A stretch of DNA of 45,276 bases from Scleroderma bovista (Eukaryota; Basidiomycota; Agaricomycetes; Boletales; Sclerodermataceae), in assembly GCA_037178675.1 (NCBI GenBank), contig JAYMGJ010000786.1:1-45276 (forward strand), written 5' to 3'. This document shows positions 1 through 11,900 of the stretch, piece by piece. Below the pieces are notes generated by a model. It made no database searches and was not told the DNA's origin. It worked only from the letters and a program-made list of their open reading frames with translations. The stretch's first letter is position 1, and each line of letters begins with the position of its first letter. The translations under genes were made by a program, and so were the position numbers.

Positions 1-389
1 GATGCGGGGCTGTGGTACAAGAGGTCGGCATACCTGCTCGTTGCGAACATGAACGAGACAGAAATGGAGCGCTGTAACTTTAAGGCTGGGCGCCCAAGAT
101 CACGAATGGGACTGAGCAAACCTTTCGGTTTTCCAGAACTTTCATGTCAGCGGGCTGAACTCCCGGCCCAAGGGATTTGGTATTTATACAGCGACAACAT
201 CGCCTTAAAGCTGAAAACAAGGACCAACTTTGCGAGATGCGGCATTTATAATGACGAAAATGGTTTACCGTACTTGACAATCGGAGTCCGAGTCTATATG
301 ATGGTATAGCGGTATACAAATCCATCGTGGAGAGACAAGAACAGGTCACCCAGCAGCAGTGCTCAGAGAAAATGGATGTCACATCTCAG

Positions 390-1148
390 TCAGTGGGGGC
401 AGCCCTTCTTTTCCTGATGACGTTGGTCAAAGGAGTTAATGTCGTTGTAAGGTTCCGTGATCAGCCAGTAGATGATGAGGCAGCACAACAGAAGCGCAGC
501 AAAAATACCAGCAAAGATGAGTTGAACCACTGCTTTGTGTTTGGCACAATGAATTAGTAATGCCAAAAGGAAAGACAGAATGCTACAATAATGAAAACAC
601 TAAGGTGAGCACCCTCGAAATCATACCACCACACTCAACACACCTGTACAGGAACAGTTCGAACGGAAAACCCAGGATGAGAAGCATGGCTCGGAAGGAG
701 TGTCGACCACGGTTGATCTATATTTGCTTAGCACAGGGACTGTTTACCAGTAAATCACTTACGAACAATCTTGGTGAGCGTACAGCTGATCCCATCATAA
801 TGCTGGCCAATGCAGCCAAGAGGGATAGGTAACTGAATATCTGTGGCAAATAAGATAGTCCACCGGGTGCCTGGTCAATGGACTGAATAGCAAGAAAACT
901 CATGTTCGCCGCCATGAGTACAGTAGCCTTGTTAGATTATTAGACCCATCTTAGCAACCTGCCGTGCTGGTGTGCGAGGTATCAGAACTCACCAACAAGC
1001 CGACTTGTTGTATGTCCTCGGCGTACGTGCGAGAGAACTTGGTCCATTTCTCGACGTCAGTAGACCATACTTTAGGTTTGCCTTGGCTTTGGAAACGAGG
1101 GGGGGAACGCTGGATGATCGAGCAAGAACATGTTAAATAGATTCCCAT
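390..1148 (-). CDS. small multi-span membrane protein, agaricomycete family of unknown function
   Basis: The model has four exons on the minus strand: 1148-993, 927-763, 717-642 and 532-390. It sums to 540 nt, giving 179 residues plus a stop, and all introns are GT-AG. Exon 1 carries a motif KVWSTDVEKWTKF. Exon 2 is hydrophobic (ATVLMAANMSFLAIQSID, then a second span around YLSLLAALASIM). Exon 3 has LLILGFPFELFLY and exon 4 has a last span around LIFAGIFAALLLCCLIIYW. This layout resembles a family of short transmembrane proteins frequent in mushroom genomes, usually annotated as hypothetical; that assignment is from memory. No catalytic motif is visible, and location in a membrane is inferred. 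The start is the first ATG of the exon, but it lies inside a partly duplicated stretch, so the true start could be further upstream. The third donor (GTGTTG) is weak and was chosen because it alone keeps the frame. Confidence 0.55.
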
Positions 1149-1253
1149 TTCGCAATATCAATAGACCATACGTCATCTGTGCTCGATTTGAGTATGAGCA
1201 AAGGAACGCTGGATGAACCCAGGATGATCGAGCAAGAACACCATGTTAAACAG
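1048..1253. repeat. imperfect tandem duplication of about 95 bp at the 5' end of the membrane-protein gene
   Basis: Two copies, roughly 1048-1143 and 1146-1253, share the blocks ATAGACCATAC, GGAACGCTGGATGA and GATGATCGAGCAAGAACA. On the minus strand both read as a similar peptide (VWSTDVEKW versus VWSIDIAKW). The upstream copy sits in a separate 193-codon open frame (1714-1133). The first exon of the membrane protein has thus been duplicated, with only the copy nearer the gene body spliced into the model above. Confidence 0.6.
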
Positions 1254-1714
1254 ACTAGAATTGTTGGTCCACGTGCAACGTAAGCATTTTTTGAATGAAC
1301 GGATATTTTTAGTGCACGCATCCTGTCTGAGAGGAGATTCGGATAGGTCATTCCTTGTGCCAGGTGATGATGGTTAGCGTACACAATGGGTAACAACTGG
1401 CCGCACACGCACGATGGAAAGATTTCCGCAATCTGAGCACCGCCCTCTTCCACTTGTTTGGGCGTGTGGGAACCAGAAATGACATGCCCAACGGGGTTGA
1501 CTGTGCCTTCATCAGAAAGAGATCCCTTCCATTCCGCGGGGGTAAGAGTCTTTGGAAGAAATTCATGACTCGAGTCCTGGTCGTTGCACTTGGACTTGCA
1601 TCTGCTGAAGACCGCACGACAGAGAGCGAGCAGGTACTGCAACAAGCGGACAGGCGAATACCGCTTTAGCGCACTGAGTAAGAGCCTGCGAATGTGATGA
1701 AGTATGCCGAGCAT

Positions 1715-2643
1715 TTGTTGACTTTAGTACGATGGTTATATATTAGTCACCGTTTCGTGGACCTATGTTGAGGATGAGTGCTGAGAGCTCTGTTTCAAAC
1801 GAGGAGCGGATAGAACCACTTACGCGTGGGCCTGGCATGGCATGCAGCCTTGAGGCCTGGAGGCGGGGTGGATTGTGTTTCTTTTGAACCTGTGCGCACC
1901 TAAGTGTCAAATGATGGGCTCAGGCGGAAATTCCCATACTGGCCGATCTTTACTACGTCGACAAGTGTTTCCATTCTTGAGGAGAAAGCTGGGACGACAT
2001 CAGATCATAGCCTCGTCGCTATCACGTCGATCCGCCTACGTGCCCTAGCCGTCATTGTGCGGTGTCGACAAGTCATTGTGCAGCCGTGGTCGGGGTGTGT
2101 CATGGGTTGAAATCAATGCCATTGTCGTGATGGTCAAGTGGTGGTGGTGGTCGATGACCTGACTGTAGTTGTGGTGATACGGTCGAGGTTGACCGGATGA
2201 TCTCCAAGATGCAGCTGAGTAGTCAATAACACAACAAGCGGGACGGCTGTAAGTTGCAGACAAGTCTCTTGTTTATGCTAAACCATAACCCCGCTCATCT
2301 TGGACCAATCTTGGACCGCTGGCTTCCAAGATTCTACTACTTGAGCAGTCCTTTTACCCAAGCTACAATTTGCCCCTATCGCAAAAAGCTGTTGCTTGCG
2401 ATCCCTGTCGACTCTCGGATGCCAATTCGTCGCTTGATATCAATGTTGACATGGACATGGGAGCCTTGGAGTATATCCAGCAACAACACTGATTGGGGTA
2501 GGCACAAGTATACATCCTTCTACTTTATCCGACAGGTCATATGGGTCGTGCAAGGTTCTGTCACTTGAGTTGGGTATTAAAGATACGCCCCTGCGGCATC
2601 CTCCTCAAATCGCAACCTCTCCGCTGCGTCCCCACAGGTCATC
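1715..2643. other. intergenic, no gene recognised
   Basis: This stretch holds only short open frames without recognisable motifs, and a GGTGGTGGTGG microsatellite-like run near 2140. It presumably contains the promoter of the downstream SDR gene, but I see no defined element. Confidence 0.4.
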
Positions 2644-3780
2644 ATGCCCACCCTCAACAACTGCAGGTGCATCCTTATTATCGGTGCGACTTCGGGCTTA
2701 GGACGCAAGCTTGCGCTCAGCATCCTCAGTCTACCCTCCAGACCCATCGTCATTGTCTGCGGACGTCGCCAGGAAAGGCTCGATGAACTGACCTCGTCTT
2801 ATGGTGGTAGTGGAAGGCTGAAAACGATGAGGCTCGATATCACTGCTAATCCTTCGACATTGCGATCCGCAGTTAGCAACATCGTGCGCGCTTACCCCGA
2901 TGTAAGGATCGCTGCGACTCTATTATTTTGGGTGGCTAAGCCATTGCTTTAGCTTGATGCGGTCATGTTTTCGAGTGGTGTTCAGCATTATTTTGATTTT
3001 ACCCGACCGGAAACCATTAATCTAGACCGTAGGTGGACAGCCCACGCCGCCGGATTTGCTGGCCTAATCATTAGAATTCAGTGCTGTCGAACGAGCTGAC
3101 GACGAACTATACATCCGTTGTCAATTTGATTGTTCTTTTCCTCCCTCATCTCATTAAGCTTGGGGTACAGTCTTTGACAATCCATTGCATTTCCTATCGT
3201 GTGCTGACCCCTGCTTCAGTCAACGGGGCGCCCGACATTCCTGTATCTTGTATCAGCTGGCATGGCAATCATTCCTGGGCCATGGGTCCCCAATTTCAGT
3301 GCTAGCAAGGCTGCGCTACATAATCTGAGTATGTCACTTGCTGTACAACTCCGAAGGAAGAACGTCCATGTCGTGGAGATAATGCCGCCGTAAGCACTTC
3401 CCCATGTGTGCTTCAAACTAGGTAAAGTCAATCGTTGACATCTCTGCTTCCCAGGCTTGTCGAGTCTGAGATGTACAGCAGTGAGCATCCCTTGATATTC
3501 CGGCGCTTTGAGAAGTAGCTGACATCCACGCTCTGCAGAACTCCCACATAGGGACCGCCTAGCCGCGTTCTGGATGCCACTGGACGAATGCACCAAGCAT
3601 ACCATGGCCGGACTTGTTGCGGGAGCCCCTCAGATTCCGATCGGAATGGTAGCCCCGGTGCATCAGAAATATGTGGCTGGAAAGCTCGAAGCTGCGAGCA
3701 AGATGCTTCAGAACCACGAGGAAAATCGCAAAGGCAATCCAGTTAATATCAACTCGGGATTTCCGACAAAAACTCACTGA
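2644..3780 (+). CDS. short-chain dehydrogenase/reductase (classical SDR fold), catalytic Tyr replaced by Phe
   Basis: Six exons (2644-2901, 2953-3028, 3082-3164, 3220-3389, 3455-3480, 3539-3780) sum to 855 nt, a 284-residue protein. The N-terminus carries the Rossmann nucleotide-binding signature (GATSGLGRKLA, near residues 13-23). A D-I-T motif follows (MRLDITANP), and the usual NAG position reads FSSGVQ. The catalytic Ser lies in LVSAGMA. The expected Y-x-x-x-K appears as F-S-A-S-K (NFSASKAALHNL), read from TTC, so the proton-donating Tyr is absent. Downstream, VVEIMPPLVESEMY matches the usual substrate-loop region (normally P-G-x-V-x-T). Length is typical for the family. It would act as a soluble NAD(P)-dependent oxidoreductase if active; the substrate is unknown. 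Exon 5 is only 26 nt. The Phe suggests altered or lost catalysis, unless this base is a sequencing error. Confidence 0.85.
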
Positions 3781-3997
3781 TACTATGGGGCAGTTCGATC
3801 GTGATGGATAAGTCGGATGATTTGTATGGATGCAAAGAAGTTCTCCGGTTAGTTTCGGGCCACCGGTTTATACTATGTATAGTAGTGAGAGTAGCGTTCT
3901 GTATGTTCAAAGATAAGTACTTGGGCTTTGAGTAGGCTTATGTATTCCCACCAACTTGCATGGTCTCAGTTCACCTACATCTATTTCGACAAGACGA

Positions 3998-6938
3998 ATG
4001 TCTGAAGAAGAGTACATCGACCTTTTCTATGTCCCAGCACCTACACTTCCAACAGTCGTTCCATTCGACTCGTACGACGCCTACCGCGGACATGGCACCC
4101 CGCTCATCATCGATAACGGTGCTTCGCATATTCGTTTCGGATTCTCGCTAGATAGCAATCCCCACGTTGTACCCAACGTCGTCGCGCGGTACAAAGAACG
4201 CAAGTCCAACCAGTTTGTACTGTTATTTGGTAACGGAGTCGACGCGGAGAGTGGTGCCAAGGGACAAACGCGGACGCCATGGGAGGGTGACGTGCTCCTG
4301 AATATCGATGCGTTGGTGCGTCGTCGCGCTTCTGCCTATCTTGGTGATTCCTGATGATTCAATGCTGGTCTGGATGTCGGTGTGCTGATGGGGGCATGCA
4401 TTTCATGTACATATGGGTCGGCTTACGCCTGGTAGGAACATGCTCTAGATTGCGCGTTTATCACGCTGGGAATCGATGCACCAGCTGTCGAGCACCCCGT
4501 GCTAATGACAGAGCGCCTAGCGTCTCCGCTACACTCGAGAGCCCGTAGGTGCCTCGTACTATCTTGATACCCTATCATAAACTCATCCCTCGCGAACCAA
4601 AGTAACATCCGAGCTCATGTTCGAGCAATACTCGGTCCCATCGCTCACATACTGTGTCGATGCCCTCATGTCCTTCTACTACAAATACGATCAGCCCCAG
4701 ACACCTTTCGTAACCGACGGCCTCGTCATTTCTTTCAACACTGCATCGACGAGTGTCATTCCTGTTCTCGGAGGGAAGGGGATATTAAGCCAGGCGAAGC
4801 GGTATGTAGGTGTCCAAGCCAGTCTTCCTAGACAATTGATGGTTGGACGCGTTTATCCGGATACAGAATTCCATGGGGGACCCTGCAATGCACTGAATAT
4901 CTCCTCAAACTCATCCAGCTAAAGTACCATAGCTTCCCTACACGTGTGACCAATACGCAGGCATCGGTACGTTCGCCCTGTCTTCCTATCACGTACTTTC
5001 ATATATAGTCCATTAACATATGTATGGGCAGTGGATGCTGCACACGTTCTGCAAGTTTGCGCCAAACTACCAAGCAACCCTTCGCTCGCTCCGAGACCCC
5101 TACGTAATGCGAGCGAGCGCTCGCGTCATCCAGTTTCCATTTGCAGTACAAATAGCGGAAGAGAAGACGGAAGACGAGCTCGCACGCATCGCAGAACGGC
5201 GCAAGGAGCAAGGTAAAAAACTACAGGAGATAGCTGCCAGGAATAGAACAGAGAAGGTACGTTATACTCGTGCCATTACTCGCAGCAAATAAACTATGGG
5301 GCAAAGCTGAGCTCGAAATATAGCTTGTGCAGAAGGAGAACGATCTCCAGTATTTGCTTAATCTGAGAGAGAATCGGAGTGACAGCAAGCGCGAATGGCA
5401 GGTGAAGATAGAGAATCCCCTGTGTGGGCGTGGATGCTCACCAGTGCCCCACTTGCAGAATGCTCTTTTAGAAGAAGGCTTTGAGGATGATGCTGCATTA
5501 GATGACACGATCAAAAAACTTGAACAGAGTCTGAAAAAAGCGCGCAAGAAGGAAGTAGAAGGTCAAGACGAGCCCACGGTATGTCCTCTTACCTCCATAA
5601 CGGTTCCGCTCGAGGTCTGACCTTGTTCCTATCAGGAAGAACCGACCTTCACGCTGATTGACGTTCCCGACGCCGATGTGAGCTTCTCGTCTGACTTCGC
5701 GAGGTCATTGCACTCAATTCGATAATCACATTTGTGCAGTTGGACGAAGACGGGCTCAAGGAGAAGAAAAAGCAGAAATTGCTGAAGGCAGGTTTCGAAG
5801 CCCGTGCACGAGCACGCCGCGAGAAGGAAAAGGAGAGAGAGGAACGTGAAGCCGAGGAGCGACGAGAGGGAGAAGAGCGCGAAAATGATTTCGAAGGGTG
5901 GGCGGGGAGACTGCGAAGAGATCAGGAAGTAAGACTATCTGCATGCCTGTCACGTCTGGTTGTTGATGGCGTCGAGCCCAGGCTATCATGACCAGGATAA
6001 AGGAACGTGAGCGGCGCAAAGCTGCGCTTTCGGATCGGAAGAGCGCAGTGGCCCAAGCGCGGATGAAGAACATAGCATCACTTGCTGCAGACGATCGGGT
6101 ACCGAAGAAGAAGCGGAAGGCAGGAGCAGGTGAGTATCGTATTTGGCGGATAGCTTGCTTTCTATTGCTAACCTGTGATCAGAGGACATGTTCGGTGCAA
6201 ACGATGAAGACTGGGCCATATACCGCAAGATAGTATGTTGCCCCTATATTTCATCTTCCATACATTCTCACTTCCCATTCAGAACACAGCCGCATTGTCA
6301 TCAGACGAAGAGGACGACATCCAACAACTGCGAGTCATCGAAACGAAACTGCTCACTCATGATCCAACATTCACAACCGAAGATACACATGCATCGCGCA
6401 CGGCCGCACGCTCTGCACTTCTTTCTTCTTTCCGACCGCAGTATCCCCCAGGGGATGCTGCGGGTGCAGCCCGGATTCACCTCAACACAGAACGATGGCG
6501 CGTGTGCGAGACGTACTTTGCCCCCTCTATGGCAGGTATCGATGCCGCGGGGATTGGTGAGGTCTTACAGACTGTTCTCGCGCGATTCCCCCAGGATGCG
6601 AAAGCACGGCTAGTTAAGGTGAGAGTTTTTGTTATTAAGGATTTCGTTATTGCTAATGGAGTGTATCACAGAATGTGTTCTTAACGGGCTGCCCTTCTCA
6701 GTTCCCAGGGCTTCCTGAGCGTATCTATTCCGCACTTCGACCGATCCTTCCGCCGGAGATGCATCTTGGCTCTGTGCAGTGTGCTCAGGATCCCCTTCGG
6801 GATGCATGGCGGGGGATGGCTGCGTTTGCGAACACGGAGGAATTCAAAAATGTAGGAGTTACTCGAGCAGAGTATGAAGAATGGGGCGGGGAACGGATAA
6901 AGAAATGGTGGGGAGGCAACTGGAACTGTGCCCAATAG
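3998..6938 (+). CDS. ARP5: actin-related protein 5 (ARP5), INO80 chromatin-remodelling subunit
   Basis: Thirteen exons (3998-4315, 4436-4544, 4603-4801, 4867-4966, 5032-5256, 5324-5401, 5459-5578, 5636-5677, 5740-5928, 5982-6129, 6183-6232, 6283-6618, 6672-6938) sum to 2181 nt, giving 726 residues. The N-terminus has the actin phosphate-binding motif PLIIDNGASHIRFGF. ARP5-like blocks follow: LGIDAPAVEHPVLMTERLAS, MFEQYSVPSLTYCVDAL, and a second actin block around VISFNTASTSVIPV. The middle is a long charged coiled-coil insertion (exons 5-10, rich in K, E and R), the hallmark separating ARP5 from other ARPs. The C-terminus returns to the actin fold (NTERWRVCETYFAPSMAGID, NVFLTGCPSQFPGLPERI) and ends EEWGGERIKKWWGG. 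In yeast and animals ARP5 joins IES6 in the INO80 complex and couples ATP hydrolysis to nucleosome sliding in the nucleus. An in-frame ATG 42 nt upstream (3956) was not preferred, because MSEEEYIDLF looks like the conserved start. Confidence 0.95.
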
Positions 6939-7192
6939 TGATTCTGCCCCTGAATGTATTTTTCCAGTGTAGTCAGGACATGGTGTATTCTGATGGATGA
7001 CACTGTCTATGGTAAGGTGATCTTCAATAAGAGACACCAGTATTACAGGGGTGGGTGTAACATGCATAAAGAGGCAGAATATTGGACCCTAGACGAGCAC
7101 GAGATGCAAACACCTATGTACTTGTACCCACTTACTGTTAGGACAACAGATAGGAGGAACGACTAAGAACTGGGGGTATAGAGGTGATATGT

Positions 7193-8115
<923 letters not shown>

Positions 8116-8993
8116 TCTAGGATATCTGTCGAGAACTTAAAATCAGCGATCCACCTGGACAGCCGAGTGCGAGTTTACACACTAGACAGTGAGCTCCTTG
8201 ATGGTTAATATGAGCTGAGCACTGGAACTTCGCTGCGTACTATTCGCAACTTCTTTTGGAATCCTTCCGCAGGGATTATGTAATCCCCACCCCCCTCAGA
8301 TTAGATAAGCACCCTAACTGAACATTAGCTGTTTCCTCGTTTTCGAATGCAAGCTCTGCGGGCGTTCTATCCAAGTCCCATCTCTCCCCGGCGGAGTGTT
8401 CGCACTTGTTTGTTTGTACCTGATCTTCGATAGCATATGCCCGAAGTCGGGTGTAATCAGCTGATAGGTATCCAGCCATGCCACTGACATGGATAGAGTC
8501 ACTTCCAATCCTGCTCCTTTTCGCGGCATTTTCTGTCGAACACGTTCCCGCTTTACCAAACTGTTTACTGATAGTAACGGTCGCCGAAGCTCAGAAGTTC
8601 GGAATCATGCAATTATAAACCTTGGTTCGTTTCAGTGGGTCCAAGCCATTCCAAAAATCAACGTGCACTAGGCGTGTTTACAAAAGTCCCCGTTGAAACG
8701 TTGACGACGATCTTCGCCCCGCTCTGTTTAGAAAACATGCGATGCATTGTTTGCGCCTTTAATGTTCCAAACTGTCTCGTGACTCCTGGTTTTCCCAAGT
8801 TTCCCGATCTATTCCACGCTGATCCAGTGTGCCCCTAATGCAATCGGAGTCAATTGAAATAACAGGTGTTTCCATTCAAATTCCGCCAAGTCCATCCACA
8901 AGAATACTGTAAATCTTCTCTGTGCGTTGTTTCGATACTTGCTCTGCATCGTCGTCGTTTGGCCCTAGCAGAATTCACTGTGGTCGAATCTAA
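8116..8993. promoter_or_regulatory. divergent upstream region of SEC4 and helicase copy 1, homologous to the relic near 17.1-17.5 kb
   Basis: No complete gene is seen. The part from about 8510 to 8870 is clearly related to the reverse complement of roughly 17120-17540. Shared blocks include AGTAACGGTCGCCGA, ATCAACGTGCACTAGGCGTG and AGAAAACATGCG. It therefore belongs to the duplicated helicase unit, as an upstream region or a lost first exon. No TATA box was confidently identified. Confidence 0.5.
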
Positions 8994-11900
8994 ATGGAGG
9001 ACAGACTCGGCGATACAGTCAAACTTGGGGATACTGTAGCTGATCTCCTTTCTGATCCCAAACTTTTCGTGTACAAATTCTCTGGTGAGTAGCCTTCTGC
9101 GCCTAGTGCGACGGTGGTGGCATACCCAGTTACAGCGTTATCGGAGCCCAACCTCGTAATTGCCAATATCCTTGTCATCTTCCCCAGTGATCCTCGAGAA
9201 TTATCTTCTTCGTTTGTTCCGGAACTCCTGGATGAATTATCTGCATTCTTCTTTTCCTTACCTGCTGACATCTTCCATGCAAACACATCCCGAACGGTTG
9301 GGCAGTACAGACGTTATATTGCAGATGTCTGGCCTGTCCTGTCGGTCGTGTCATCTGTTTGGCTGCAAGGTGTGAGCATTAACCAAACATCAGCAAAGAA
9401 GCGAGTGTCTTTGTCCACGTGCGATATGGCCACTCTTCGCAACTTCGGGGTCAAAATACCCTCAGACCCGAGAGAAGCAACAGAGATCACAAATGGGATC
9501 ATTGAACTCCTAAGGCAAATTTTGAATGTGCGTATTTGTATTTAATTCTAGATCTTGTCTGCGTGATACAAAATTTCGACAGTTTTACCTGGAGTTATTA
9601 TCCAATCCAAGATTTAGGAGCTACTGCGAGACTAGAGCCACTTGGCTGCGTAATGGTGACCCTGAACCTGAAATGGAGGCATGTACAGACGGCTCGGCTC
9701 CCTCAGTACAGCCACAAGACCAACAACTACAAGCAGCTCTCCACATTCATGATGTGGATGGGTTCGGGGAATGGCAGGTTGTGATTTCCAGTCGCGCAAC
9801 AAAATACTTGCGAGAGCTGAGACGGCGTGATGGGAAGATAATTGTGTGTGTGCTAAAGAAAATCAGGTACGTCACCTTTCCCAATGCCAAGTAAACGTGC
9901 TGATTTGCATATCGCTAGACAACTCTCCCGGGGGGAATTTTCAGGTAACAACTACAAGAGGCTACGCGGGCCGTCTCACGGGGTTCCGATATATGAAGCT
10001 GATATCCTGAAGGATTTGCGATTGGTCGTAAGTGTTTCCTCGTGATACAGTAATCAACACTGATTGCAGATTACACACACAAGTATCAAATCGACTGTAT
10101 ACCTGACGATGGCGGACAGGTAATAAAGCACTTGTATTTGTAAAATTAATTGCTCATCGCGTTCCAGGTAGAACGGCAGGGTATGGGTCCATGATAATGG
10201 TCATCTGTGGACTCAACATCTTGAAGTCGTCAAGATATATGGCATTTTCACTCATAAACAACTTGAACGCATGTGGGATAGCCTTAGCGGACAGCTTGCT
10301 CGGCGTGGCAAAACATATTGTGACAGGTGGGATTCACGCCAGTTGCAAGCGCGTAGGTTGAGATGAACGACTTTCCATAGGTGTACTTTCAGAGAACGTG
10401 CTCGGCCAGGCACCGACGTGTATTCTCCAGCCTCATTCCCACCAAGCAAGGAAGATCATGCCACTCAGCTTTCCCCCATTGCTTGCTGTGATGTTTCGGA
10501 GGTACATCCATAGCATTGGCATCTTCTCATTTACTTGACACACCTTTTACAGGAGCAGAGCGATTTCGTGTAAGTTTCGTCCCTCCACATTAGTACATGC
10601 GTTTGAATGGTTTGAAATAGGTTGGATAAATATGTTAAACTGTCGAAAGTAAGCTGCTTCTGCGATAGATCAAATTTCTTGCTTATTTGAAGTGTATCAG
10701 GCCTACGTGCACGGTGGGTTGTACTTGCCGCCGTAGGAACTCTCCTTGTAACTGGGTAATAGGACTAATCGCAGATCAGGATACTGAGCTGCCTCTTCAA
10801 TTGACGCATGTTTTAATTCCTTGCTAATCCCTATTTCTATTGACCCCTTGTGTAGTGCTAAAGAATGGGAAATAGTCCGATGTGCGACATCTTGCTTTGT
10901 CATCGGCAGAAGTGGTACGGGGTGAGTGATTCTATTACTACGATTACATGCATTGACGCTTGGGTTCTACTAGAAAAACCACCTCCATGCTCTTCAAAAT
11001 GCTTGCAATCCAGAGAGCTTGGGAGAAAACACCTGATACGCCAAAGCCACGACAACTCTTTGTCACGAAGTCCCCGATTCTTGCTGCAAAAGTTGAAGAA
11101 TGCTTCACTAACTTGGTAGATTCTTTAGCATTAGCAGGATATAACCCGGATGAACTCCGAAATTTGAGATCCCGAAATTATGACAAGAAACAGCGCCCAA
11201 TGACTGATCCACTGGATGCCGTGGATTATCGTCCCGGGTTTCCACACAAATATAGTGAACTCGGGGATCATGACTTCCCTCTTTTCATCACATTTGATCA
11301 GGTTGGTAGTGCGTTCACCTAAGTATTGTCTTTGACAAGAATGTATATTAGTTAGCAAGAATGATTGCTGCTGATCTTCAGAATGATCTTCCCAACTTGG
11401 ATGCAAATGATCCCTCTGTCTACACGCTTCCGAAGGTCATTGATGGTGAAGACTCGTTTGTAACATACAATGTTTTCAAAAGCGCCTACTGGCCCCGACT
11501 GCCACAACTAATGACAAAGAGGCTGGGAGGTAGGAAACGTGAATTCTTGTTTCGCTGATATACTCACTCTTAGACAGCACCATCATTGGTCTTCAGTGAA
11601 TTCATGGGTGAGTGCAAACTGCATGATCTGCGTTTAATTTTGCTAAAAAGAGTGTCAGGCGTCATCAAAGGTTCTGAAATGGCTTTTTACCTGGATGGAT
11701 TCTTGGACAAGGAAACATACACCAAACTATCAAGTCGCGCATATCCTGTCTTTGCACATCAAAGAGATGAACTTTACAGCCTCTTTGATTTGTACCGCAA
11801 GCTGAAGCGTAAATGCGGTCACTATGATCCGGCTGACAGGTCTCCCTACTTCGTTCTTTTGTGCCACACAATTTTCTTACTATCATAGTCAGGACCTACA

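Noticed and set aside
1133..1714. 193-codon open frame on the minus strand as an independent gene
   Set aside because: Apart from the duplicated segment at its end it shows no domain, and its composition is unremarkable. It is kept only as a possible upstream exon.
3956..3997. Upstream ATG as the ARP5 start
   Set aside because: It adds 14 residues with no family similarity; the ATG at 3998 begins the plausible acidic N-terminus MSEEEYIDLF.
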